Source: Aphanomyces cochlioides
Lineage: Eukaryota > Oomycota > Saprolegniomycetes > Saprolegniales > Verrucalvaceae
Direction of reading: 5' to 3'
Assembly (NCBI GenBank): GCA_019828595.1
Contig: JAHQRK010000035.1
Span: 62,001 to 126,000, forward strand
Length of the DNA: 64,000 bases
The notes beneath the pieces are model-generated. The model worked only from the letters and a program-made list of their open reading frames with translations, made no database searches and was not told where the DNA came from. Below, piece by piece: positions 46,407-55,970 of the stretch (the first letter of the stretch is position 1; every line of letters starts with the position of its first letter). The translations under genes were made by a program, and so were the position numbers.

Positions 46407-47414
46407 ATGGTGAATGACGACCGATTCAATGCTTGGTTCGAGATGAACCTTCGCTGCAGCCAAGCATCCTTTCGAAAATTGGTCGCTCTTCTGCAAAACA
46501 CAAACTTGATCAATACAACTTATTCGCTAAAACACTCCTTTGAGAAGAAGATCGCAATGTTCTTGTTTTACGTGGGATCTGAGGGTGGTTTTCGTGAAGT
46601 TTCCGTTGCGTTTGGAGTGTCTAAAGCTTGGAGTATTATGGTTATTCATGCAATCAGCCAAGAATTAGTGCAACAGAGAGATCAATGGATTCATTTCCCG
46701 TCCACAAGAAAAGAATGGTCCAAAATTGAGAGAACATTTATGGCCAAGAAAGGACTCCCTGGTGTGGCAGGCGCTGTCGATGGAACACTAATTAATATCC
46801 AACGCCCTGAGGACTACGACGGGTTCTACGACCGTCATGGCAATCCATCGTTTAACATACAGGCTGTATGTGATGCAAACTGTATTTTTATGAGTGTCGA
46901 TATTCGACCTGGATCGTTCTCGGACAAGAAAATGTGGAAAGTATCGTGGCTTGGTCGGTCAATTCGTCGGCTTATCCCTGTTGGATCATATATTCTTGGT
47001 GATGCCGGTTTTACATTATTGCCATGGTTGATCACACCATTTCTCCCTCACGAAGAAGGTGGTAACATGACAAAGTTACAACGAGATTACAATTTTAAGC
47101 ATTCTAGTACCCGTATGAGCATTGAAAGAGCATTTGGCTTACTCAAGGAAAGATTTAGAATTCTCAAGAGCACAATGAAGGAGAAGACCATCGAGTCGTC
47201 ACTTCAAATTGTGATGTCGTGCTTCGTTTTGCACAACATGCTACTTGAATTGAAAGACTCTCTTTATATTGACAAGGACATAAATGGCTTTACCAATTCG
47301 CATTGCCAAGCACTTGACGACAATGAAGACTGTGTTGACATTGAAACCAATACTATCTTACGAATTGCGGCAAAGCAAAAGAGGATGGCGATAGCTAGAT
47401 ATCTTTATGATTAA
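46407..47414 (+). CDS. HARBI1-like DDE transposase (335 aa)
   Basis: Catalyses cut-and-paste of the element. The DDE triad is visible: Asp125 in GAVDGTLIN, Asp199 in LGDAGF, Glu240 in MSIERAFGLLKERF. The length and layout match the DDE_Tnp_4 (HARBI1/PIF) family. The frame is fully open. The Met used lies next to FDFDS; the same frame is open a little further upstream and a short first exon from ATG at 46276 is possible. It is the best-preserved transposase in the window, so the element may have moved recently. Confidence 0.88.
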   Translation: MVNDDRFNAWFEMNLRCSQASFRKLVALLQNTNLINTTYSLKHSFEKKIAMFLFYVGSEGGFREVSVAFGVSKAWSIMVIHAISQELVQQRDQWIHFPSTRKEWSKIERTFMAKKGLPGVAGAVDGTLINIQRPEDYDGFYDRHGNPSFNIQAVCDANCIFMSVDIRPGSFSDKKMWKVSWLGRSIRRLIPVGSYILGDAGFTLLPWLITPFLPHEEGGNMTKLQRDYNFKHSSTRMSIERAFGLLKERFRILKSTMKEKTIESSLQIVMSCFVLHNMLLELKDSLYIDKDINGFTNSHCQALDDNEDCVDIETNTILRIAAKQKRMAIARYLYD

Positions 47415-47436
47415 TATCATTTTTTGAAATGACTAT

Positions 47437-47867
47437 CTAACTGTGTTGTCTATCATTCATGGCACTTGTGAGCGCAGCAATTTGCTTCGACTGTTCCTTG
47501 ACGATTTCCATCAAGCTACTTATTTGATTGTGAAGTCCATCATTTTGGTTCATGCTTTTTAACAGCCTGAAATCCACTTTCAAGCGTTTCGGCTTGTGTT
47601 TCGCCTTCGTCAGCTTTTTACGCTTTTTCTTTTGATGTTCAAGCACTTGTTGACTCTCCTCTTCGCTGTCAAAGTCATGGCCTTCGTCAAAATCACAATC
47701 ATAGTCTTAAAGCGACGTGTGATGTCCGATGAATATCGAAGTCGGAACAGCATGGCGACGCTTTCATCACACCATGACGCAGATACTTGCTTGGTTGACC
47801 TCTTCTTTCTTGCACCAGTTGCCACTGACTGAGTGTTTCCTTCCATTCGTTGCCAACTGATGATCAA
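47437..47867 (-). CDS. Second Harbinger ORF, SANT/trihelix-like DNA-binding protein, one frame change
   Basis: Faces the transposase. The N-terminal part (47867 leftward) has basic KKRSTKQVSASWCDESVAML followed by FRLRYSSDITRRFK, like a Myb/SANT-type trihelix. After a frame change near 47700 the acidic DFDEGHDFDSEEESQQ and Lys-rich EHQKKKRKKLTKAKHKPKRL lead to a coiled-coil-like end (QISSLMEIVKEQSKQIAALT). Partner proteins of this kind help Harbinger transposases reach DNA. The frame change could be a small intron or an indel. Confidence 0.6.
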
Positions 47868-48280
47868 AACAACAAGTGTGAACGGAGAAGGAGACTCAGA
47901 GTCCTATTTGGGCGAAAGAAGTGAGGACTGGAGGCTTGTATTTAACCGGATCCGCTTATTCTGACCAATCATGAAGGGGGGCTCCTCACTTGAAAGTGAG
48001 GATGAGAACGCACTGACCAGCCTCTTATTAAGACACTTGAGCTCCACCGTGAAATTAAGCAGAATTCCAAGGACGACAAACTGGTCGGAGGGGCTACGCA
48101 GTTTGCAGCTCGAGGTGCAGTTAATAATGTCAAAACGTTAGAGACGAGCTAGCTATTGGGGTTCACTAATTGGTTTGCCGAGACTTTGTTTATCAAAATG
48201 GTTAGATACATCAGCATGTAGGTTCACAGGAGTGTCTTTTTAAGGGATATTATCCGGAATATGTGCTGTTTATGGAATTA

Positions 48281-49648
48281 ACTCTGAAAAAATACTTCAA
48301 CTACGTCAATCATATCCCGAAAATTTGTCGTGTGGATTCGTTGGTTGAAGGCGCGACAAATGACAGTGGCGTGGCACTTCCACGACGTTTAGGTGTCAAT
48401 GATTAGGTGGTTTTTTGTGATATCTCCAGCGTAATTACAGATTCGAGTCACATTTCATTGATGTGTCAGCATACTTTAATCAAGTCAAACACAGGAATTT
48501 AAAAAATATTTATCGGAAATTGTTTGCTATCCATCTTTCGCCACCACTCACAAATACATACGCAAGTTACAATACAGACAACTCACAGTTGGAGAACACG
48601 ATTTGTCCCCCAACCTCAGTGCTGTTCTTGGATTCAACCTCCCCTCTTACGAACATGACTTGTTTTCAGTATAGGTGATATTTAGGGATATTAAGACTTT
48701 AGGGCTATAGGGCTATTGACATTGGGTGTACCAACACTCCTTCCTTAACAAGAGTGATGGACCCGGAAGACTGGAAAGTGCATTTGAAACTTTATGCTAT
48801 CATTTGGAACGAGAACTTCTCCAGTCTTAGCTTGTGATCTTTATTAAATACTCTCTGAATCATGGTGAAGGTCTTTTGTGTTATTCTCCGCTAATGTTGA
48901 GAAGCTGGATTGATGCATGGCAGACACAAATACGATGCCGAAGTGTGCATAGAACAACTTTGTACCCTACATAAAGGTAATTATTGTACACGTCATAAAG
49001 GAATGACGATTATAGCATGCCTCGTTGGTGTTCGGAGAAGAGTTTCGACTCCAAATCTCTATCACAAACCCACAATTTTTATAGAAAATGTTCTTGGGTG
49101 GAGGAAATTGATCACCTCGGGAGGGTTCTTGTGTTCTTCAGTCCACCAATTGTGACGTAAGAACATTATATTGTCTTTTTTGTCAAAACTTGGGAGTTTT
49201 GAAGGAAAAGCCAAAGTGTTTGTTCCGGAAAAAACTAAAATTTTCAGCCAATGAATGAGCAGAAATCGTCATTCTGTCTGAGGAAATGGACAGAGATTCA
49301 ATTTCATTGGCTGACTGATTCGAAAACCGTGATTACGTCATCAGAAATACTCGTCTCTGATTGGTGTTCCGACATTTTGCCTGACTTTTTGCCTGACCGG
49401 TTTGGCTTGCCTTTCACAATTTCGGAACAAAAACACAATACTTGGTTTTTTATACTTCATTTTTGTCCGAGAAAATTGTTCCCTTCAAATGTGATTGCTC
49501 TCAAGCTGTGAGTCCCATAACTGTGAGTTGTCTGTATTTGATGAATCGGTATTTTCAGCGAAGACACCCCAAGTACTCCGCAGTAAATGTCTTACGTACA
49601 AAATATACTGTAAGTGGTCGTTCATACAGTTGTGGAATGTTTCAAATC
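48281..49648. other. Spacer without recognisable gene
   Basis: Short frames only. No domain, repeat or TIR recognised. Confidence 0.5.
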
Positions 49649-50324
49649 TGTGGGATGGTCGGATCAGTGAAGTCCGAGCTTCTCGCCGCAAGAAAAGGGG
49701 GTGGAAGGTTAGAGGTCGCCTGGGGCTTTTAGGTGAGCCAGACGCGATCGAAGGAAATGGAAAGGCACGACTGTGGGTTGAAAGTCCGCAGTAGTTGACC
49801 GCTGCTGGAGGAGGGGACGGTGGGGAGGACCGGAAGGGGGTTGGTTGCTCGGTTGCCCACGAGCTACGCCTAGCGTTGACTGGCGTTGGTGAGGGCGATT
49901 GACGGTGCGGGTTTTCGACAGACCCACGGAACTCCTGCAAACTTCTTGGCGCTTAAACTCTCTCGACGGGACGCCACAAACTTAGAGGTTCATTCAACGC
50001 CAGCCTGTCCTTGCTCCTCGATTGGTCTCCTAGTCTTGGTCATTCTCGCAATTGGCCATAAGTCGCCATGACACACCACTGCAGGCTGTCTTGCACCGCC
50101 TTCCGTCTGGTCGGCCCATCTTCATTGGTGGCAATGCGCTGGCTCGCTGCAACCGGCCTTTTTCACTCGGGCTGCGCACGGCTTGGTCGAAATTCGCACA
50201 CAATCAAGCACCGAAATCCACTCGCCGTCCACTGTGATTGGCGCTCGCCTGCCAGTAAGATCTCTTCTCCGTGTGTCGGACGTGCGTTGGATCGGTTACG
50301 CGAGTGGCGGCTCGCTTTGCCACA
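49649..50324 (-). repeat. LTR of element B (3' LTR in element sense)
   Basis: 676 bp. The first 357 bases match the partner LTR at 63168 almost perfectly; the rest is clearly diverged with a deletion. The minus-strand polypurine-like CCAGGGGTGGTT adjoins its inner edge (50325-50336). Confidence 0.85.
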
Positions 50325-50425
50325 AACCACCCCTGGCAGCTCGTGACGCCACGGGCACAAACGGCTGCCAACCGACGAGCGACACTCGCTGGGCTTCACT
50401 TCCTTGGTCCACAAGCGCATTTGAC

Positions 50426-51229
50426 ATGGAGATCAGCTTCAACAGTCACTGTCCACACTCGTATCTGTCAAGCGACTCTTCGGGTCTCGAGCCAAAGCGA
50501 TCGTTCACCGCCAATCGCAAGCCACAAGTCGTGCGCCGCAAGGACAAGATCATTCGAGACAAAATGAGTCAATCGCTACCATCGCCACCACCGACCGATT
50601 CGTCGCTACAAGGGCCAGGCTCGCCACAAGATGTTTCGTCGGTAGCACCGCTTCCCGGGATTTTCTTGGTGTCGGGCAAACTGGGGGACCATGCTGTCAA
50701 TTCGCCGGAGCATTCTCCACTGCCACAGGACAACGAGTCCGATGATGAGGCTCCGTTTGATGCGAGCACTCCTGGGCCGTTCAGCAGCGATCCCATCGAG
50801 GAGCTCAAAAACCAGGTCAACCACATCAATCACATTCTGGCACGGATTGACAAACAGGACGCGGCCATCATTGAGATGAATGAGCGAGTGGCTACACAAA
50901 CCACCGCCGCGGAGCAGCTCAACAGCCGACTCACTCGACAAAAGGCATCCGTTGACAATGTAGCAAACAGTGTGGTTCAATATGGGCGAGCTGTGGTCAA
51001 GCTCGCAGCCGACTTGGACAACCTTCGACTTGCGGTGCAATCGCAGGGGCGGCCGCCACGCCGTCGTCCAGACGTCGAACCGTGCGGCATGTTAACAAAC
51101 AAAGGCCATCCTTGTCGCAACTCCTTGGCGCGCTGTCCATATCGTCGCTCTGGGATGCATCCGGCCCAGCCAACTGACAGTCCGTCATCCTCACAAACCG
51201 AATCTTCACCAGACGAGCCAACGGAATAG
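50426..51229 (+). CDS. Antisense accessory gene 1 of element B (267 aa)
   Basis: Runs opposite to gag-pol, starting 100 bp inside the LTR edge. The frame is open further upstream into the LTR (from 50183), so the start is uncertain. The product has a Pro/Ser-rich N-terminal third, a long coiled-coil-like helix (about residues 122-205, e.g. ELKNQVNHINHILARIDKQD), a basic RPPRRRP, then Cys220-X9-Cys230-X6-Cys237-X7-His245, likely a zinc ligand set, and a Ser/Glu tail. It shares coiled coil plus C-X(9-13)-C-X6-C-X(2-7)-H with the next two genes. No family name is recognised. Confidence 0.6.
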   Translation: MEISFNSHCPHSYLSSDSSGLEPKRSFTANRKPQVVRRKDKIIRDKMSQSLPSPPPTDSSLQGPGSPQDVSSVAPLPGIFLVSGKLGDHAVNSPEHSPLPQDNESDDEAPFDASTPGPFSSDPIEELKNQVNHINHILARIDKQDAAIIEMNERVATQTTAAEQLNSRLTRQKASVDNVANSVVQYGRAVVKLAADLDNLRLAVQSQGRPPRRRPDVEPCGMLTNKGHPCRNSLARCPYRRSGMHPAQPTDSPSSSQTESSPDEPTE

Positions 51230-51319
51230 CCATCATAGTCAATTCTTTAAGCAACACGACATCTTCTTTCTTCTTCAGTTTTCCTTTTCACCATCGTTGT
51301 CGCTCATCTTCCTCCGGCC

Positions 51320-51835
51320 ATGGCTCTCAACAACCAAAACAACACTGATCGGATGCACCAAGTGATCGCAGCGGCCAACCAGCAGCTGGGGCGGGCGCTG
51401 CAAACTTTTCACACCCACCTGGACGACCACAAAACCGAGGTGCAAGCGCGCATTCGGGAAGCTCACCACCAGCAAGACACATTCAGCCACACAATCGCCG
51501 AGCATGCTCAACTGTTCCGTCAGTTGCGGCACCAGATCGCGCTGAAGGACCGCGAAATCCGTCGACTACAAGAGCGCCATACCGAACTCGCCCATGGTGT
51601 TATGCGACTGAATGAGTTGCTGGCACAGCACTTGAAACGATATCCCCTGGACCATCGCGATGCCAATCGTGACATGAGGGGGCACATGGGCGCACCATGT
51701 TTGGGGATTACGCCAGGAGATTTGCCTAACACGCCATCGTGCTCCCATTACAAGGACGAGTGCCCCTTCGGATACAGCTATCACATCGACGGCCATGGTC
51801 CTCGCATTGACTTCCCCGCGCTGCCCCTCGACTGA
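51320..51835 (+). CDS. Antisense accessory gene 2 of element B (171 aa)
   Basis: Begins 90 bp after gene 1 at ATG in GGCCATGGCTCTC. The helical N-terminal two thirds (residues 5-107, e.g. FRQLRHQIALKDREIRRLQE) suggest a coiled coil. The C-terminal Cys127-X13-Cys141-X6-Cys148-X6-His155 repeats the pattern of genes 1 and 3. In element A the matching ATG is TTG and the gene is deleted. The function is unknown; a nucleic-acid or chromatin-binding, oligomerising protein is a guess from the layout. Confidence 0.55.
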   Translation: MALNNQNNTDRMHQVIAAANQQLGRALQTFHTHLDDHKTEVQARIREAHHQQDTFSHTIAEHAQLFRQLRHQIALKDREIRRLQERHTELAHGVMRLNELLAQHLKRYPLDHRDANRDMRGHMGAPCLGITPGDLPNTPSCSHYKDECPFGYSYHIDGHGPRIDFPALPLD

Positions 51836-51969
51836 TCGGCTCGCTTGACACGCTTAGAATCTTCGTAGTATAATCCCATTGGCCGATAATACAGGAGCAT
51901 TTGCTGATCGATTTCATGAGTCAGTTTGTTCGCGGATTCTGTGCACCGTCCTCGCTAACCAACTGACTG

Positions 51970-53196
51970 ATGCCATCAAAGGGCTCTGACGGAGCCAAGC
52001 CATCAGGCTCACAATCCAACCAGCTCATGCCCCAGCCAGCCGTCATGCCGTCCTTCCAAGCCGCTTTGAGTATAGCCGCGTCGGAGCTCACCACCGAGCT
52101 TGGAAACCACGCTCTGCGCCTCCAAGGGGTCTTCCCTGGTGCCGCCTCTCCGTTAGCCGACCTCCCTTCGCTTGCGCACGCAGCTGTTGATACGCTCGCC
52201 AACTCCCGGCAGCTGATCAGACGTGACGCTCGAGGATGGATTCACGATTCGAAGGCACGCCAAGAGTTCATCTCCATCGCCCATTCCTTGCTGCTCAGGA
52301 ACAGTCACCTACTCGCGGCCAGCGTTCTGGCTACAGCGCAAGCGACGCAGCAATTCAGCGTTCTTGAGGAGCACGTGGGGACCCAAGCAAATCTCATTCA
52401 ACTACAGGAGAGCCGCATTGAGGCGCAGGGGGGGGCAAATCGACGCGTTGGAGGCTCAGGTACTAACATCCACTCGCCCTTGTTGAAGCAATTCGTGTAG
52501 CTGAAGGCCTTATCGGAGGCGAAGGGGTCTGAGGCCTTATCAAGCATCGTTGTCGCGCCGGCCAGTGGCCAGGATCTCTCCAGTGCGGGTGTTGACCTCA
52601 GTCCACCCATAGACACGCCACCAAGTTCACCTGTCGCGCGCATGCGCAAAGCTATTCGGGAGTCTGTGACGATCGATTCTGACGAAGCAGCCACACCGCC
52701 GGCTGACCAGGACGATGATCTCTTTGCGGCCCCCGCATCTCCCGTGGTAGACAACTTTGACGACTCCGACTATGAGATAGTGGAGAACCCGGGAGCCGCG
52801 ACAAAGTCGTATCGGGTGTACGAGGACAAAACATCAGCAGAAGCTCAGCGCTACCGCCAAGCCATGGACGAGAAGCTGTGTGACCACCGCTACCCTGGGA
52901 AGGAAGACCAGCACTGCGCTCTACCTCTGGCGGATTGCATGGAACGTAGACTTGGCCACCACTGGGAGCAATGTCGCTGGATCACGACGAAGCATATGGC
53001 TCGCTGCAAGGCCCCAATCAAGCAATGTTCCCAACATCGTCAGTGGGCGCCGCAACCACCTCCAGGCAAATTGTATCGCCGCGAGTTTTCCACTCGCCCA
53101 AAAGGAGTCGAAGCCCGACGCTTTTTTCTATGCGAATACCGATCTTACAAGCAGGAGTTCACGGGCCCCGACAAGAAGAAACCACACATCATCTAG
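51970..53196 (+). CDS. Antisense accessory gene 3 of element B, spliced
   Basis: Two exons, 51970-52459 and 52501-53196, with a 41-bp plus-strand GT..AG intron. The first exon is helical (LEEHVGTQANLIQLQESRIE). An extra G in the G run at 52430-52437 shifts its last few codons; without it the frame runs IDALEAQ into exon 2 (LKALSEAKG). Exon 2 has an acidic middle (DSDEAATPPADQDDD) and two Cys/His sets: C-X11-C-X6-C-X6-H and C-X10-C-X6-C-X2-H. The splice signals on this strand are the best evidence that the antisense genes are expressed. Confidence 0.6.
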
Positions 53197-53541
53197 CTTG
53201 AACCAACGACCAAGTTCGGGGCTATCGAACTAAGAATGGAGCTTTTCGTTGTAGCATAGCGTAATGATTAATGCTCCACCATCTTGTTCGTCCAATTTTC
53301 TTCATAAATCACATGTAATCAAATGCATAATACGCACGTTCCCATCACAAAATCAATCAATTTCCATTCCATCACCAACAATCGGGCCATTCGATCCACC
53401 TGCACATCACAAAGCCAACCCTGCCAAAGTAATCTCAACCAAATAAAGCGTCACAAAACCGGGATAAATGTCAATGTCGGGGGCCTCCGAACCGGAATCT
53501 CGGGATATCGCGATCCATTTCGAGTGCCGTTGGGCTGGGAT

Positions 53542-54555
53542 TTACGCTTGATCGTCATCCCTCGCCTCCTCCTTTTCGATCGGGTGGAGCTCTTCCTGGA
53601 CCATCATCGCAAGCAGGTCAAACCCGAGGCGCACTCGCTCAAATTCGTAAATCAGCTCAGACGGCGGGATGTTGACGAGCGCTTCCCATATCCACGGTCC
53701 ACCCCGGTAAAATTGAACTTCGTACTCCTTCGTGCCTTCTGTGTATCGCACGTTTCGCACAGCCACAACTTGCGGGTGCGAGCCCCGTACATCGTCGCGG
53801 TCGGGTCGTCCACCAAGAAACGAGTCGTCGGGTAAAACTAGCTCTTCGTCAAAGTCAATTTCCGGTACGTTTTGCAACAATTCCACCGGCCGCTCTAAGT
53901 AAACCCGTCGCTGCTTCAACCGAGAGTCGTGCACAACCGCGTGGAACCGATAAACCATCCCTGTATGACGCACGCGGGACTCCAATTCGCTTGAATAGTC
54001 GTTGGGACGCGACAACACGCGGAAAGGGCCATGCCAGCGGTGAGCTAACTTGACTTTCACGCCGGGCTTGACCTGGTCGATGTACAGCCACACTGCATCA
54101 CCCACTTTGATGCGCTCGTCCACGTTTTCAGGCAATTGCTCGTTGTGGCGACGCGCACGGTTAGCGATGGCGGCAGCCACTAAGTCTCGGTTCAGAGCAT
54201 GGCAATACACTTGCTGCTGGTGGACTTGCAATCGCCAGCGATAAGCTTCTGGCTCGGCGTCCCCGCGGACTGTTGGCAGACTCGCAGTGATCGTGGTGTG
54301 CGGGTCCCACCCGTGCATGAGGAAGAACGGAGTCTCCTTGCGCACGATCGACACGGACGTGTTCATCGCGAACACCAGTCTCTCAGCCCAGTCGTCCCAA
54401 TCTCTTTGCTTCGGATCTTGAACATAGTGCTTCACGACACGGATCATCACTTGGATCGATCGCTCGACAAGGCCATTCGCCTGCGGACGGTATTCAAAGG
54501 TCGGCATCTGCCGCTGCCCCAACATCTCACAGAAATACTTGAACACGTTCGACAT
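53542..54555 (-). CDS. Integrase C-terminal half of element B
   Basis: Continues the integrase after a one-base shift: MSNVFKYFCEML, then YRPQANGLVERSIQ with the catalytic Glu, followed by FAMNTSVSIVRKETPFFLMH, a GDAVWLYID and HRWHGPFRVLSRP region, and a chromo-like tail (EYEVQFYRGGPWIWEALVNI). It would join element cDNA to chromosomal DNA. The frame is open to the stop at 53542. The broken junction with the N-terminal half is at about 54540-54600. Confidence 0.82.
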   Translation of the reverse strand: MSNVFKYFCEMLGQRQMPTFEYRPQANGLVERSIQVMIRVVKHYVQDPKQRDWDDWAERLVFAMNTSVSIVRKETPFFLMHGWDPHTTITASLPTVRGDAEPEAYRWRLQVHQQQVYCHALNRDLVAAAIANRARRHNEQLPENVDERIKVGDAVWLYIDQVKPGVKVKLAHRWHGPFRVLSRPNDYSSELESRVRHTGMVYRFHAVVHDSRLKQRRVYLERPVELLQNVPEIDFDEELVLPDDSFLGGRPDRDDVRGSHPQVVAVRNVRYTEGTKEYEVQFYRGGPWIWEALVNIPPSELIYEFERVRLGFDLLAMMVQEELHPIEKEEARDDDQA

Positions 54556-55970
54556 GAAGGAGGGATCGCGGTCATGGCGCAGTTCACGGCAGGCTCCAAA
54601 GCGGCAGAAACGACTTCTTCAAAGGCGAGAGCGACTGTGTGAGCCATCCGATTCGGTGTCGCCTTGGTCATGATGAAGCCCGTAAACACATCAGCGAAGA
54701 CGATCAACTGGGTGTTCCCTCTGAACGACGACGGCATGTCGGTTGCGGCATCCATGCACACCACATCTAACGGCCCTTCCTGGATGAGGTTCCCAGGGCT
54801 CAAAGCCCGGAAGTTCGGCGGTGGTCCAGCCGTGTTGCAAACGGCGCAGTCGGCCACGTCGTCCTTCGTGTCGGCGTACATCAGCCTCCAATAGAAATGG
54901 GCTCTTGCGCGCTCGTACGTCCGTTGGAACTTCGCGTGTCCACCTTGAGCGTCGTCGTGACAATGAGCCAGCACCACCTTGACTAGGACTCGCGGGATCA
55001 CCAGCTTCCATTGCGTGCGCTCTTCAGGCGACCTCTTCGACGACCACTCGACGCGGTAGAGGGCTCCTCGCTCACCGATTTCGAACTGACCGGCTAACTT
55101 GGGCAATAGGCGACACTCCGGCTCAGTCAAGTGGCTGACCTCGCCCCGCAAATAGCACTTAATATTCGCCAATTCTCTTTCTCGGTCTTGTGCCTTGCTC
55201 ACTCGGTCCAGTCTCAGTTCGGCCATTTTCTCCGTCGACCTTGCTTGGAACGCCATAATCATCGGGGTTGCAGTGGCAGCGGTGGGATACAGAAGCTCTG
55301 GCAGTAGGTTGCGTCGCTGTAGTTCTTCCAGGACCGACTCGTCCAGCACTTGCCCTCCAGAGCGGTCTTGCAGCGCGAGTCCAGCCAGTAGATCAGCAGC
55401 GCCGTTCCACTCCCGCTTCACATGGTGAAATTCCACCCCAGTCGCTTGGTCCTTCAGCGCACGGACCCGATCGAGGCAACTCCGCAGGTGGGACTGCTTG
55501 CTCTGCATCCACCCCAGTACTTGGTGGATGACTAAGCGGGAATCACCAAATATCACTGGGTTCGCCAGGCTCAGCCTCAAGGTACGCTCCAGAGCCGCAA
55601 TCAGTCCACTGTACTCCGCAAGGTTAACCGTCGCATCGGCGAGGATACCATTTTCTGCCCACAGTACGCTCCAGCCGGGCAGCTGCCAAATCACAAAGCC
55701 ATAGCTTCCGAATTTCTCCTTTGCTTTAATAGCACCATCAAAGGCGATCACCACAGCCCGTTCGTCGGGGTCGAATCGTGGCAGAGCGGCTTGCCGTTGG
55801 GAGACTTGCACATCCTTGGCTTTGTTGGGCCTGTACACGTCCATATTAGCCAGTGTCAGCGCATCTGGGGGTGCAGGATGTCCATCAAGCGAATCGGCAG
55901 GGCCCATCGTTCGTCCAACTCGACCACTTGTTCCACGCGAATCGTCCACGGTGACAGGATTGTAGCCCAC
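54447..55970 (-). CDS. Second RNase H plus integrase N-terminal half of element B
   Basis: The first 240 residues are an RNase H with the four acidic sites visible: AFDGAIKAKEKFGSYGF, NLAEYSGLIAALE, IFGDSRLVIHQ, GAADLLAG. Next comes the integrase zinc-binding HHCC region (HCHDDAQGGHAKFQ ... DCAVC) and the first catalytic Asp (VVCMDAATDMPSS). The last 40-odd residues are out of frame after a shift near 54590. It follows a degenerate RNase H (55856-56587), so this enzyme probably took over removal of the RNA strand. Confidence 0.82.
   Translation of the reverse strand: MGYNPVTVDDSRGTSGRVGRTMGPADSLDGHPAPPDALTLANMDVYRPNKAKDVQVSQRQAALPRFDPDERAVVIAFDGAIKAKEKFGSYGFVIWQLPGWSVLWAENGILADATVNLAEYSGLIAALERTLRLSLANPVIFGDSRLVIHQVLGWMQSKQSHLRSCLDRVRALKDQATGVEFHHVKREWNGAADLLAGLALQDRSGGQVLDESVLEELQRRNLLPELLYPTAATATPMIMAFQARSTEKMAELRLDRVSKAQDRERELANIKCYLRGEVSHLTEPECRLLPKLAGQFEIGERGALYRVEWSSKRSPEERTQWKLVIPRVLVKVVLAHCHDDAQGGHAKFQRTYERARAHFYWRLMYADTKDDVADCAVCNTAGPPPNFRALSPGNLIQEGPLDVVCMDAATDMPSSFRGNTQLIVFADVFTGFIMTKATPNRMAHTVALAFEEVVSAALEPAVNCAMTAIPPSCRTCSSISVRCWGSGRCRPLNTVRRRMALSSDRSK

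Larger units (their letters stand above)
46138..48277 (+). mobile_element. PIF/Harbinger-like element with 38-bp perfect TIRs
   Basis: Left TTCCATAAACAGCACATATT (46139 onward to 46176) is repeated exactly inverted at 48240-48277. TTA flanks both ends (46135-46137, 48278-48280), fitting the 3-bp target of PIF/Harbinger; outside it the target would form the palindrome AGAGTTAACTCT. An 8-bp GAAAAAAT also occurs on both outer flanks. The element carries two genes, a DDE transposase and a facing second ORF, the usual Harbinger layout. A hairpin CGGATAAAAGTGTTTTATCC lies near 46201. Confidence 0.9.

Noticed and set aside
49485..49940. 151-codon minus-strand frame in the LTR (also at 63142-63459)
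   Set aside because: It lies across the LTR edge, is present wherever the LTR is, and has low-complexity Pro/Ser/Arg composition; judged a chance frame.
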